A stretch of 64,000 nucleotides of DNA, from contig OY759265.1 in assembly GCA_963662155.1 (NCBI GenBank), positions 59,314,720 to 59,378,719 of the forward strand. The letters are read 5' to 3'. The translations under genes and the position numbers were made by a program. Shown piece after piece: positions 1 through 37,000 of this stretch. The notes beneath the pieces were generated by a model, which was given only the letters and a program-made list of their open reading frames with translations, searched no databases and was not told the origin of the DNA. How positions within the stretch are numbered: position 1 is the first letter of the stretch; every line of letters begins with the position of its first letter. This stretch comes from Lamellibrachia columna. Its lineage: Eukaryota; Annelida; Polychaeta; Sabellida; Siboglinidae.

Positions 1-654
1 GAATATGGTGTGCTGACTTTTGTTGCTATACTACTGTGTCAAAGCAAGTATTTGTACAACTGTGTCAACATTTGTGTTAGTATTGAGATGATTTATATTG
101 CAAGTAGCTGAGAGAGTGTGAAGAATTACAAATGCATTATCTGACAAGTATAATGGTTCTTCTGATGTCAAACAAAAACTTAAGTTTGTAGAAATGCCTT
201 AATTATGATTACTCCACCGTTGTTGCAGCTAAATGAATTATTATTTTTCTAATTGAATGTATAACACAATGATAGTTTATCAACCCATGTCATTTTTAAA
301 AGGTGAAATGTAAAATGTGACATGTTTTTGCTACATTAGGACAGGTTAACTTGGTAGTTCACTGTCACGATGATAATATGAAAACAATTAACAAAAATAT
401 CCAACTGTGCCTTGGTGCTGCCAATCAATATCCTTATGGCTCCTTGGAATACACCTCTCAAAATTACAATGTAATACAGGCAGTTACAGTGATGTCTAGC
501 GACACCTTGCCCATGTGTTATGTAACTTTGGAAAATCATAGAAAAGACACATGACATTGTAAACAATTGTACACAATTGTTCGCATAGCATTGCAGACAA
601 TTGTACGCAATAACTACAAAGAGTAATTCAATTGTTTGAAGAAATGGAAATAAC
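1..654. other. Non-coding flank, no gene seen
   Basis: AT-rich sequence with no conserved reading frame, splice-bounded exon or RNA gene that I can support. Short open frames here lack any recognisable protein motif. Confidence 0.5.
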
Positions 655-768
655 ATATCATACAAACATATCATACAAACATATCATACAAACATATCAT
701 ACAAACATATCATACAAACATATCATACAAACATATCATACAAACATATCATACAAACATAACAATGA
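655..768. repeat. 13-bp tandem repeat (ATATCATACAAAC)n
   Basis: About eight near-perfect copies of the 13-mer ATATCATACAAAC run directly up to the start of a LINE fragment. No function is implied. Confidence 0.9.
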
Positions 769-856
769 CTGACTGACAGAAGACACTGTGTTGTAGTAGA
801 TGGGGAGGTTTCAAATTGGGAATAAATTTTGAGTGGGATACCACAAGGATCGATAT

Positions 857-859
<3 letters not shown>

Positions 860-923
<64 letters not shown>

Positions 924-966
924 ATGCATTCGTGCGTGCGTGCGTGCGTGCGTGTGTGTGTGCAAA
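860..966. repeat. (TG)n microsatellite with TGCG variants
   Basis: An almost pure GT run followed by GTGC-rich variants. It begins exactly where the LINE sequence would continue after a GGTGTG, so it probably grew from LINE sequence. The open frames across it are simple-sequence artefacts. Confidence 0.95.
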
Positions 967-996
967 TTTCAGTACCTTGTTATATTATTGCCCAAG

Positions 997-1103
<107 letters not shown>

Positions 1104-1680
1104 TGTGTGTGTGTGGAGTAATTGTAATATGCTGATATGAAAGTTTACCTCTGTATAAAGCAATAGTTAGGCCTCATTTAAAATATTGTATACAAGTGTG
1201 GAGACCATATCGAAGAACGATATAGATGCGCTTGAACGAATACAGAGAGCAACTAAGATGATTCCAGAACTGAGAGACCTTAGTTATGAAGAACACCTAA
1301 AATAATGTGGTTTAACAATCCTAGAGACAAGGAAGTTAAGAGGAGATAAAATAGAAGTTTTTAAGATATTAAATGGGTATGAAAATATTGATAGAAATAT
1401 TTTTTTCTCACTCAAGAAATATAGTAGAACTAGAGGACATGAAGTAACATTAGTAAAGGATAAGTGTAGATTGGATATCAGGAAGTACTCATTCTCACAG
1501 AGGACGATAAATGAGTGGAACAAATTATGTACAGATTGTGTAACTGCTAGCAGCACGAATATTTTTAAAAACAAGGTTGACACATATCTAGATAAAAAAC
1601 ATTGGACTCTCGATAAGCCAATGGCTTCCTTGTCCACATGCCATCTGGGCCTTTGCCTTGGATGGCAATCTTGTTAAATC

Positions 1681-4384
1681 CTAAGGTGGAGTCCTGTGGT
1701 CAACAGACCACATGTGTAGTATAGTTTGTTGACTACTACTCCATTTGGTGGTCAGTCTGAAGATATCCATAGACTGTGGGAGAAACACTAATGAAAGAAG
1801 AACTCAATTTAGTCATGCATTAATAAACTATAATATGAATTTTATATTACCAATGTTACAAATTGATTATATTTATTTGGGACAAAATGTTTGCGTGCCA
1901 AGATACTATTCCAAAGGTTAATGTGTTTGAACTAAGCCGACGCACTGTGAAAATCACTGGACCGAGATAGTGCACAGTGAAATAAAGGAGTCATTGCTAC
2001 ACTTGTATTGTGGTAGTTTGGCAGCTATCTCATATATCAGTTAACAAAAGACCAGTCCCAGTGATGTATAACATTTTATTTGATTGATTAGTAATTGGTA
2101 TCCATGCGCCTCTGAGCTTGGTTTCTGAGGACAAAAGAAATGTTCTTATTGTTGTTATTATTCATGTATTGTATTATTAATCATTATAGTGAGTATACAA
2201 ACTAGCTGGATCTGCTGGCTGTGCCAATGTCATCTTAACCTTGAGATATGTAACATTTCACCCTGTCTTTTCTCATAATACTAATGGTAAGACTTGTGAC
2301 TGAAAAGCTGCATGCTTAACTTTAGCTTTAAAAAGTGTTAGCTTTAAAAAGTGTTTATCGTCAAATTTTCTGATTTACTCCTTAAACATCATTATTTTAT
2401 GAGAAAAACGTTTGCCCCAGTAATGTATGAAACACAGTGTAATACCAGTATGAAGATTACACTTTGGGTGTGAATGTATTCGTGTGTATGGGTGTGTGTG
2501 TGTGTGTGTGTGTGTGCGGGGTGCGGGGTGCGGTGTGTGTATGTGTGTGTTTTTTGTACAGTACATATACATAAACATATAAGTGTTGATACATTAATCC
2601 CTTGCTAGTACTTTGTCCTGTGTGTTGATCAGCAAGCGATATATTTATATGTAATGTAGAGCTATTAATATTGTGTATTAAGTAAGCAGAAATGAGCACC
2701 AGATATTGCCGCAGAAAGGCTGGTGGGCCAGTAACACCTGTAGTAATAAGGTTGAATTGGGGATTATGCAGGTGCAGTGACAGTGAGACATGGTCCTTGT
2801 TCACTGTACTTGCATGTCATTAGCACTTCATGGGCTGTGCATTGAATCTTACTCTGGGAATTATTGAACCTGGCATTATTAGTTGGAATTTATGTCAGTG
2901 ATGTATGTTTTAATGATACTATGTCAATAATTTTGCGATCAGCTGTATTGATTTTATGTATAATCCGTCAGAGCGATATTTCTGTTATGCAGACTTGGCC
3001 GGTAACTTGGGTCATTATATATATTTCAATTTCACAGTTGCAGCCGGTTAGACCTAGTGTATGACATTGACCAATGTCAAATCTGGGGCTGAAACCTTTT
3101 GTGTTCTCTCCAACTATTTTGACTGACTCACTTGATCTTCTTCATTGTCACACATAGAGATGTCCGTCCACGAGTAAAGACTGAGTGAGTCGGTTAAAAT
3201 ATTCAGAAAGAACACAAATTTCATGAGAGGTAATTACCAAGTCAAATAACAAAGTAGTAAATAAGGGAGGCATCTAAAAAAATTCTATAAAAAATACAAT
3301 CATACAATTTGTGATGTTGAACCATTTTATTTTAGATCATTTTGACATCAGAACGAGCACAATTAAAAAACTATTAATCAACTTCTAAATAAAAAAATTC
3401 TAAATCTCATTTTGTTACATTTTTGGTCAACAATATTGTTTTTATTTTAGTCAAGATTTTCTTTTAACCACATGGATCCTAATCAAATTTGAATAGTTAA
3501 ACAATATAATCTTGTCTAAATTATTCTCTACTAATTTGAATGATCATTTTCACCAATATCGTTTATAGTTTGTTACGTTATAACATGCATGTTAAAATAG
3601 TTAATGTTGATGGTTTTGTTGCTTGAATTAGTTTACTCGGTCAACATTGCAGCTTGAAACGATGACACTGCTATGTTTGTTGATATATGATGGGCCAACG
3701 TTTGGGTTCCATGCTGTCTACATAGTATTAGTAAATTGGTAAATTACCAAGACATGAGTGCACAGCTGTGTTTATTTTTTTTATTGGATTTCTAAATGGG
3801 TTATGGCTTACAAGTGACGTACAGTCTAGCAGTCAGTAAATCACAATGCACCTAATGAGCTTTGGCGTTGTTGTAATGTGCTCTGTAGTTAAGGCGTGTA
3901 TAAACAAAACATTTAATTACAGTGTATTCATGTCAACACTGTACAGAACCAGCAAGCACTGTGTCATGGGGCACTTGTGAATTTTGTATGCCAGTGGGGT
4001 AAATCAGTTAAAAGTTGCAGTTTTCATTTCTGAGCTAGCTATAATTACGGTCATTAGGTGTGCATGGCATCATATATAGGTTCACATAAGGAATGTTATT
4101 ACCACAACACTTTTGATTTGATTCTAATCTAGGTGTGTTGACAGATATGTGCTGCAGTGCTGCGACAGTGATTGTGTATAAGACCTAGTCGACCTCTTGT
4201 CTAGACGACAAGTGTAACTGAACTTGTTTGGTCATAATAGAGGTTGCTGAAGGGACATTCGAGACCTTATAGCCAACAACCTGTGTCTGATCCACAATGT
4301 CAGAATGTTGGCTTAAACCGCAGAAGGAAGCAGATTACGACGAAGCTGTTTGATGTAAAATAGTTTCAGGAAATTAAAAATTAA
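1681..4384. other. Intergenic or 5' intronic stretch without a gene
   Basis: No exon can be supported. Visible items are a LINE-type tail near 2099-2165 (GCCTCTGAGCTTGGTTTCTGA followed by ATT-rich sequence), a (TG)n run at 2488-2516, and AT-rich sequence. The upstream coding exon of TTLL7 must lie somewhere 5' of 7931, possibly here, but I could not identify it. Confidence 0.5.
2488..2554. repeat. (TG)n and GGGTGC-rich simple repeat
   Basis: A TG run followed by GGGGTGC repeats and a second short TG run. Confidence 0.85.
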
Positions 4385-5265
4385 CTATTGGATTAGTTTA
4401 CCGAAGTCCAAACATAAACGAAGAGGATAACACAAAAATACAAAATGCTATAAAGGAAGTTAGTAAAGGGGAATGTATCGTGATGGGAGATTTTAACCAT
4501 GGACACATATAATGGAAATCTCTAGAGAGTACAGGGGAATTAGTGGACAATGTAAAAATACATGAACCATTGGGTAACAGTGATCACAATCAAATACATT
4601 TTGACATCAATGTAAAATCAGAAAGTAAAAATAAAAAAATATATCTGAGAAACTTCCACAAAGGTAACTATAAAGATATGAGAACATATTTAGCAAAGCT
4701 ATATTGGAATAACATGCTGATGAATAAGACAGCACTTGAACGTTGGAATATTCTAAAATATGAAATTGAGAGTATCACTGATAAATTTGTTCCCTTGAAA
4801 AACAAGGAAAACGGTCTAGAAAGAAACACTTGTCAAAAGAAGCTATTAGAAAAATAGTGTTTAAGCAAACTATGTGGAGGGTTTATAGGCGCACCAGAAA
4901 GGATGAAGACTATGCAAATTACAAAGAGGTACTTAAACTAGCTACAACTGAAATTAGAAAATCTAAAAGAACCTTTAAAAAGAAATTGGCAGGTAATATA
5001 AAAAATTACAGCAAGAGTTTCTATGCTTATGTAAGGAGTAAACAGAAAGTTCGAGATAAGGTCGGACCACTGGAAAACAACAGTGGGAACATAATTTCAG
5101 ACGGGTTTCAAATGGCAGAGGTCATGAATGAGTATTTCAGCTCAGTTCAGTGAAGAAATTACTAAGTGGGTAGATGACGGGTCACCAGTGGATGTTGTCT
5201 ACTTAGATTTTCAGAAAGTTTTCGACAAAGTGCCAAATCAAAGATTGTTACTTAAATATATCTGA
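4385..5265 (+). mobile_element. CR1/jockey-like LINE fragment: endonuclease plus piece of RT
   Basis: The frames encode the C-terminal part of an apurinic-type endonuclease (a GDFNH motif near 4485-4500 and SDHNQI near 4580), the endonuclease-RT linker, and then jump to the RT block around LDFQKVFDKVP (5205-5240). The N-terminal RT block between 5152 and 5160 is missing compared with the copy at 52645, so this copy has an internal deletion. A TAA interrupts the endonuclease near 4510. It is dead and lacks the family tail. Confidence 0.8.
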
Positions 5266-5299
5266 CATAGTTGGTAGTAAATGATTTCTGCAAAAAGGA

Positions 5300-6842
5300 A
5301 TTAACAGCAGGATTTTAGCGTAAGTTCGTTTACACTGACTTTGTTGTTTTGTTTACACAGCGTTCTCCGTATTCGCTAGGTGGCAGGCTTTTTTTGCTCG
5401 TGCGAGCTTAGTAGAAAAGACATAGTTAGCAAGTATATTAGCCTAAAGTGTTCTTTTGAACACAAAAATAGCCTTATTCAAGGCTAACGTAGCAATCAGA
5501 TTAAGTCAAAATTTTGTGATGGTGCCGTGCAAAAGGCAGGTAAAGGCCACCAGGCATTTAATATGCAACAGTTGTAGCAACTGGCTGGACTTCATCAAGT
5601 CCAGGTGCGAGAAGTTGTGGGCTGAGGTTCAGGTAGATAGTTTTAGTTTTGAGTGTAGGGGATGTAGGAGGATGAAAGAACTTGAAGTGGAGTTGTTAGA
5701 ACAGCTGAGGCTGCTCATTGTGGCAGTGGTGGGAAGGGAGCAGGTGAAAGTGGGGGAAGACGACGAGAGAGATGCTAGGGAGAGCTCACCTCAGCGTGGG
5801 AGGAGGCTGAGGGGAGGTAAGGTGACAGGTCATAGGGAGACAGGATGTAAGGAGACGGGACGTAAGGAGACGGGACGTAGGGAGACAGGACATAAGGAGA
5901 CGGGACGTATGGAGACAGGACGAAAGCAGTCAAGAAGGAAAGAAATGGGAGGGAAGACAAATGGATTGAAGGAAAGGGGAGTGGGGGAGACAGTAGCGAA
6001 GGAGTCGGGGGTCAAGGCGATGGGAGGGAGGGTGTCAGGAGGGAAGGCGACGGGAGAACAAGTTAGCCAGGCAACGGGAGGGAAAGGTGACAGGTTGACG
6101 AGTGAGAGAGAGCCTGATAACAGTCTGCCACACAGGAAAAGGACACATGAAAAGTAACACGAAAGTTTCAGGGCAATGTGGGATTGCTGCTTCGAAAGGA
6201 AATCAAATTCTAGGGCTCATTAGGAGAACTACCATGTATAAGGAGAAACAGCTAATTGTACCCCTGTACAAAGCAATAGTTAGACCACATTTGGAATATT
6301 GTATTCAAGCATGGAGGCCATATTGTAAAAAGGACATAGTCAAGCTAGAAAGAATACAACGAAGAGCAACTAAAATGACTCCAGAATTGAGAGACCTTAG
6401 TTACGAAAGTCGCTTATTACAATGTGGTTTGACAACACTAGAGACCAGAAGACTAAGAGGAGACCAAATAGAAGTGTTTAAAATAGTGAATGGTTATGAG
6501 GATGTTGACAGGAATATGTTCTTCAAACTTAAGTAGAACCAGAGGACACAAAGCAGTAGAACCAGAGGACACAAAGCAGCATTAGTTAAGGAGCAGTATA
6601 GGTTGGACATGAGAAAGTACTCTTTCTCACAGAGGGTGATAAATGAATGGAATAAACTGCCAAATGATAGTTTTAATGCTAGTAGTGTGAATATGTTTAA
6701 AAAACTGAATTGACAGATATTAGATAAGGGCGGGCTACACATAGATGATAAAATTGTTGGACTCTTGATAAGCCAATGGCTTCCTTGTCCACTTGCCATC
6801 TGGAACTTTGTTTGGGATGGCAATCTTGTTAAATCTTGTTAA
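5300..6842 (+). mobile_element. Internally deleted LINE: ORF1 joined to RT C-terminus and tail
   Basis: The 5' part holds an open frame (5456-6157) with LINE ORF1 features. From about 6160 the sequence becomes the RT C-terminal region of the same LINE family ([31 protein letters not shown]), with a short internal duplication near 6535-6580. It ends in the standard tail and TTGTTAAATCTTGTTAAA. The endonuclease and most of RT are absent, so this is a deletion derivative that kept both ends. Confidence 0.8.
5456..6157 (+). CDS. LINE ORF1-like protein with CxxC zinc-finger-like motif and basic repeats
   Basis: An open frame of 233 codons. The first ATG-type start is uncertain; a methionine at 5519 (MVPCKRQ) is a good alternative. 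Residues about 38-75 contain CNSC and CRGC pairs with a Cys and Trp between them, resembling the zinc-binding motif of CR1/L2-type ORF1 proteins. Residues 100-215 are a basic, Gly/Lys/Glu/Thr-rich run built on repeats of the type GRKETGRRETG, encoded by a roughly 18-bp degenerate repeat. ORF1 proteins of this kind bind RNA in the LINE particle. The frame ends just before the junction with RT sequence. I see no sign that it is a cellular gene. Confidence 0.55.
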   Translation: MNTKIALFKANVAIRLSQNFVMVPCKRQVKATRHLICNSCSNWLDFIKSRCEKLWAEVQVDSFSFECRGCRRMKELEVELLEQLRLLIVAVVGREQVKVGEDDERDARESSPQRGRRLRGGKVTGHRETGCKETGRKETGRRETGHKETGRMETGRKQSRRKEMGGKTNGLKERGVGETVAKESGVKAMGGRVSGGKATGEQVSQATGGKGDRLTSEREPDNSLPHRKRTHEK

Positions 6843-6937
6843 AAACCAGGTATGAGCTCAGTACAGGGTGTTCCTAAATTATCTTTTCTATTTTGAATGT
6901 AAATAAAAAATAACTAATATACGTAGAAACAAAAAAT

Positions 6938-7250
6938 CCCATGAACACCAAATACTAAGGGACAAACCCCCGTGTTCATCTAATATAAAGCCAAAAGTGG
7001 GGAAAGCGGTTTCGACATCTTCCAACTTCCTATTTCATCAACGATGTACAATCGCATTTAAACTAAGCATTGAAAATAAGGAAGAAAGGTGGGGAGGAGG
7101 GCGGATTTCGAGAGACAAATTTTAGACACAACTTCGCAATGCATTTCCGCTAAGCCGTGATTGGCTGGCTAGCACGGAGTAATACAATTTATTTGGCCAA
7201 ATAGTTCCGGTGTAGTCTCGGACACCCAGGGCAAGTTTAACAACGATCTG
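6938..7250. repeat. Dispersed repeat block B, copy 1
   Basis: Nearly identical to 14550-14917 apart from a 45-base insertion in that copy. It contains GTTTCGACATCTTCC, which on the minus strand reads as a GAAGATGTCGAAAC motif of the kind seen at the end of Penelope-like elements. It is followed, not preceded, by block A. Confidence 0.8.
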
Positions 7251-7304
7251 CCTTGGTTATTTCATAAAAAAATGTTATGCACTTGGTGAGTTGCATAAAT
7301 TCAT

Positions 7305-7626
7305 TTATGCAATAACCAACAAAAGTCTGATGTAGTAGACAACTGAAACGGGCCAAATAAATGACGTTTTTATTGCAAATTGGACTGCTTATCATGCAGC
7401 CACTTTGGGAAGAACATTAACAGGAATGTGAGCTCCTCAAAGCAAACCAGACAGGAACTGAACACATGTACAGCCCTGTCCGGCAAGTTTCTCAGAGCCC
7501 ACATTCCTACAAGCATGACTATAACATATATACATCAAGAAGTCGTCATGAACATGTAATGCAAAGAATACAGACATTCCACCACCAATACACAAATTTA
7601 ATTACAAACAGGTGGGGCCATTTCGC
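7305..7626. repeat. Dispersed repeat block A, copy 1
   Basis: Matches 14161-14487 and the reverse complement of 45977-46266. It begins with TTTATGCAATAACCAA, and an imperfect inverse of this (TTGGTTATTTCATAAA) lies just upstream at about 7253-7270. Confidence 0.85.
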
Positions 7627-7689
7627 CACAAGGTCACCCACAAGCCTGTGACCACCCCACCACGACATATTATATACTCATGTAACCAC

Positions 7690-7822
7690 AATTATATGTG
7701 TATTCATATCACCCACAGTGATATGTGTAGGTACTCCTATCACCCACAGCGATATATGTACTCATGTCACCCACAATGATATGTGTACACATATCACCCA
7801 CAATGATATTTGTTCTCATTTT
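7690..7822. repeat. About 33-bp tandem repeat, 4 copies
   Basis: Degenerate units carrying TCACCCACARTGATATGTGT. The array lies about 110 bases upstream of the first recognised TTLL7 exon. Confidence 0.8.
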
Positions 7823-7930
7823 GGGGGACAACTTCTCTGTTTTCGCCATTCAACTGTGGGTGAATATATTATGGTAACACCTGTTAAATTTATTGAAAAA
7901 GAGTACTGAACTATTTTTGTTCCTTTCTAG

Positions 7931-32498
<24,568 letters not shown>

Positions 32499-34026
32499 CT
32501 ACTGGTCAGTTAAATAGGATGATGCGGCCCCCGCATGCGAGGCAGACTTGTTGAACATTCTTGTAGGTTTCTACCTGCAGGGAAGTCTCCACATATTCTA
32601 TGTGCATCGTGCATGCAGTCAACAATTCTAGGAATGAGATTCTGTTGTAAATTGTGTACAGGGAAGATGGCTTTGAACGTCTTTGTTGCGAGAAGTTAGC
32701 TACATTCAATGCGATTGCAAATGTCGGTATTTCTCATTTGAGATGTTTTTAATCAGTAGTTTCCTAATATTTGATATTGCCCTTGTTTAAAGTATCCGAT
32801 CTGACTCTGCGTGCCCCTGAATTAAAAACTCCTTGTTCCTGTAGAAATTACTAGCTTTGATGTTTTTCTTGGGTTGGGATGGGTAGGTCATTTGATAAAA
32901 GCTTCAGCATGTCTATTTCTTACATTATTTATTTTTGAATAAATATGTTGAGATTTCCAGTTGGCTTTGATCATATCTGACTGCCATGTATGCAATATGG
33001 GCAAAATGGGTCAAAAAGAAATTTTTTCTACCACATTTGTCCATTTCAACCTATGGGATAATTACATATTAGTGTTGTATGCTTACAGCTGTGGATTTAA
33101 CTTAAATGCTCTTGTGCATTGGCACTGTCGGCAGTACTGGCTTTGCAATGTATAGGTGTCAACATCTGCTTATAGAAAAGTGACGAAGTGTTCATGTATA
33201 AGTAGGAAATATGCGAGAACCGCGGGAAACATCCTTATCTACTCAATTTTCATAAATTTTTGCAGATTACAATGTGTCGATTTTACGGGTTGCCATTTGG
33301 CATTCTCGTTCACCCACATTCTCGTTCACCCACATTCTCGTTCACCCACATACTTGATAAAATGTAAATTCACTTGAGACTAGAGAAATAATGTGCCTGG
33401 AATGGCCTTGTCTGCAACAAATAGAACGATTTTACTGTGAAAATTAACAATTATGAACCTTTCATCCAAAAAGTGGGAAATAGGGAGCGACGGGAAATGC
33501 GGTATATCCTGCCTGAAAGCAGAAATGGTGACACCTATGGCAGCAGTGAGATGCTATAATATAACAGATGTATTGCCATTTAACAATTATATTTCCTAGT
33601 GTGTAAAAATAACAGAAATAATTATCTTGTTTTGGTAATCAAGTATACATTGAAGCACATGTCCAATACAATTATCAATTCCTAAGGTAAGACATCTACA
33701 TAGTGATATGTTGGCATGCTGGCAGACTGAAGATGAACTCATCTACATGACTTTGACAAATCTCTAAGATTAGAAACACTGCAGATGAATCAGGAAACTT
33801 CCAATGAATGCACACACTGAAGTCTGATTCAATGATATTGTCTATGATGAATATGACATAAATCTGTCATTGGATATTTTACATATTAAAAATAATTGTT
33901 GATGGCAATGTCAGTTTGTATTGTTGTTTTTATTGTGTTGATGTCTGTCCCTCGTAGGATTCCCTATACCACATCAACCAACATTAATTAACAATACTTT
34001 TAGTGTTCAACACCTCCACAGTGTCA
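32499..34026. other. Region between the convergent 3' ends of TTLL7 and CWC27
   Basis: Probable 3' untranslated regions of both genes. AATAAA at 32938-32943 is a candidate signal for TTLL7, 440 bases after its stop. A minus-strand AATAAA at 33934-33929 is a candidate for CWC27, 93 bases after its stop. A 16-bp unit, CATTCTCGTTCACCCA, is repeated three times near 33301-33352. No coding sequence seen. Confidence 0.6.
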
Positions 34027-37000
34027 CTATTTCTTTCCTTTCATCGCCTGTTTGCTGGCCTCGCGTCGTCGCTTTGTCAGTGGGTTTCTTGGATCAGAAA
34101 TTGTATACCTGTCTTCACTGTCAACATTGACATCTATCACATTCGCATCACGACCTTCAAACTGCAGCCGGTGACTCAACCTGAAGGCATGACAGATGAC
34201 AGTCATGAAAGGTGACAAAGTCATGAAATAATGTCAAAGTAATTATTATTCAAGTAACAGAAGAAACTTTCGGTAATAATTTTTGAAAGTCAAAGAATTT
34301 GGCAAAACATCTGATTTACCAAGATTTTTGTACTACAGTACTTTTCACTAACAGTGAAAAGCCAACAGAAAATGCGTAAACAAGGAATACAAGCTATCAG
34401 AATTCAAGTTAAGTTTTTTGGGGGTGTACAGGAAAAGCTGAAAGACAGAGATAACTATCCTTTCTGTAAAACCAAGTCTGAAGCACGTGTCTTTCAGCTG
34501 CTGGTGTCAATAGTCCCCAACACTTGCATGGAGTATTTGTTTGACAGGATTAGTCGATAATAGAAATCCTGGTTGGGCCTGACAAATATCTACACTGAAT
34601 AACTGCAGAACAATCTGCAAGTTAAATGATGATCCTAGTGAGCCTCGATGAGATCACCATGACTGGGTGAGACATTCAATACTATTGCTGATAAAACGTT
34701 TTCTTTAATAACATCAGATGGCTTGAAAAGTTACAAAATCTTAACCATGTTAATTCTGGTAGTGTTTAGTAAAATCTAGTTGCCATATATGTGTTCACAC
34801 TTATAAACAGACAGAAAAGGCTTGTTCTGAATGTCAGTTTCGTACACTTACCAGCTGAAATCATCAGTAGCCTCACTCTCATCTGCTTCCTCCTCTTTTT
34901 TCTCATCTTCTTTCTTCTCTTCATCCTCGTTGGCATATTCATTAAGCATTCTGCTGGTATTAAGTTTAGACTGGAACTTGGCCAGTATTGCCAATGTCTC
35001 CTGTTCACGAGAAGATCCCTTGCGTGGCTGTTTCTTCTTCAATTGCTTATACTTTTGTCGCTCTGCCTTATGTCGACTGATCAAATCGTCAGGATCATCT
35101 GTATTCTCCACAGCTTAAAATATAATCAAAACACTTCTCGTAAATAAGAATTGACCACATAAATTAGGATTTCATTTGTGTACACTATGCTATAGATTTT
35201 AGAACTGCGACCTGTAAAATATGCTAATTAAAAGGAAATTTTTTAACAGAAAATTTCTTTTGAAACTCTTAACATAATAGCACTAATGACTGAAAGGGTG
35301 CCTAACTTGTTGGTACATTGTTATATCTAACATATTATTCTTATTTTTACTTCTTTACATTTATTATTATTAGTCATGTTCACAATGTTATTGTAATGAA
35401 TGAAACAAATTTGAGCATTAGTTATGACCATGATATCATGACACGTGTGTTACCATCCTTTGTAGGTGACATGTCTTCTCTCTCTGGCTTCTCCTCCGAC
35501 TTCTTCAGTGCTCGCAACTGTTTCTTCAACATTTCTGCTTCTTTTTTTAATTCTTCCCTGCCAGTCATACAAATATGATTAAAATTATGCATTGTATATA
35601 TATAATATATTTTGCTTATAGCTACAAATCAATTAGTTGTAAAGGTTACATAATGTTAAAAAGACAATGACATTGTGAAAGTTCTTACCGGGATAAAATA
35701 AGCTACACTACTACAATTGTTTTAATGTCTTGCATTTCATATAAGAATTTTTTTAAGATTTCTAGTGTTGTTTGCTTGTTTTAATTCCTCCTTGCCAATG
35801 ATATGAGGTATAGTTATACGAACTCTGCAAAAACAAATGATAACTAGAAATCCATCAGTCATGCAGGTAATATATGTATAAGCACTTAAGCAGGGATGCC
35901 ATTATGAAAGGTTTTATTATAATAAAATATTAAGTCATAATACAAAATAAATAAATGCGTCTCCAGGTAAAAATGTATGTTTAATTTTATAGTTAAATGA
36001 CATGAATATAAACTAACATTCTCGTGTTGTCTTTCTCGTTATCCTGTTCTTCTCTCGGTTCTGCCTGACTCTCGGCTGGTGCTGAGCTATCTTTCTTCAA
36101 TTTCTTCTTTATTCTCTCTTTCATTGCTTCTTTCTCTTCATCGGGATTCTCATCTGGACTCTGACGAAAATAAAACAAAAATGTAAAAGATGTTTTTTAC
36201 ATTCTCAACTAAAAGCTCCATCCTTGATTCATTGAGCTCATCATGAATCGGGTTCATTGGTGTTAAAATCTGTATTGTGTGAATAGCTTAAGAATTATGC
36301 TTAATTTGGTTGAATAAGAGTGCAGCTTTTACAAAATCATCAAAAAAATTAACTTTGATTGTTCGGTCAGGTAACTTTGATTGTTAGGTCAGGTAACTTT
36401 GATTGTTAGGTCAGGTAACTTTGATTGTTAGGTCAGGTAACTTTGATTGTTAGATCAGGTAACTTTGATTGTTAAGTCTCATAACTTTGATTGTTAGGTC
36501 GGGTAACTTTGATTGTTAGGTCAGGTAACTTTGATTGTTAGGTCAGGTAACTTTGATTGTTAGATCAGGTAACTTTGATTGTTAAGTCTCATAACTTTGA
36601 TTGTTAGGTCGAGTAACTTTGATTGTTAGGTCAGGTAACTTTGATTGTTAGGTCAGGTAACTTTGATTGTTAGGTCAGGTAACTTTGATTGTTAGGTCGG
36701 GTAACTTTGATTGTTAGGTCGGGTAACTTTGATCGTTAGGTCAGGTAACTTTGATTGTTAGGTCGGGTAACTTTGATTGTTAGGTCGGGTAACTTTGATT
36801 GTTAGATCAGGTAACTTTGATTGTTAGGTCAGGTAACTTTGATTGTTAGGTCAGGTAACTTTGATCGTTAGGTCGGGTAACTTTGATCGTTAGGTCAGGT
36901 AACTTTGATTGTTAGATCAGGTAACTTTGATTGTTAAGTCTCATAACTTTGATTGTTAGGTCGGGTAACTTCCCAAAGTGTGAATAGTCTTGTCATAGAA

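Noticed and set aside
5456..6157. Independent cellular gene for a basic repeat protein
   Set aside because: Context and the CxxC motifs fit LINE ORF1, and the frame runs into LINE RT sequence.
34766..35147. Plus-strand frames rich in Ser/Leu/Phe
   Set aside because: Antisense of the acidic CWC27 exon at 34852-35113.
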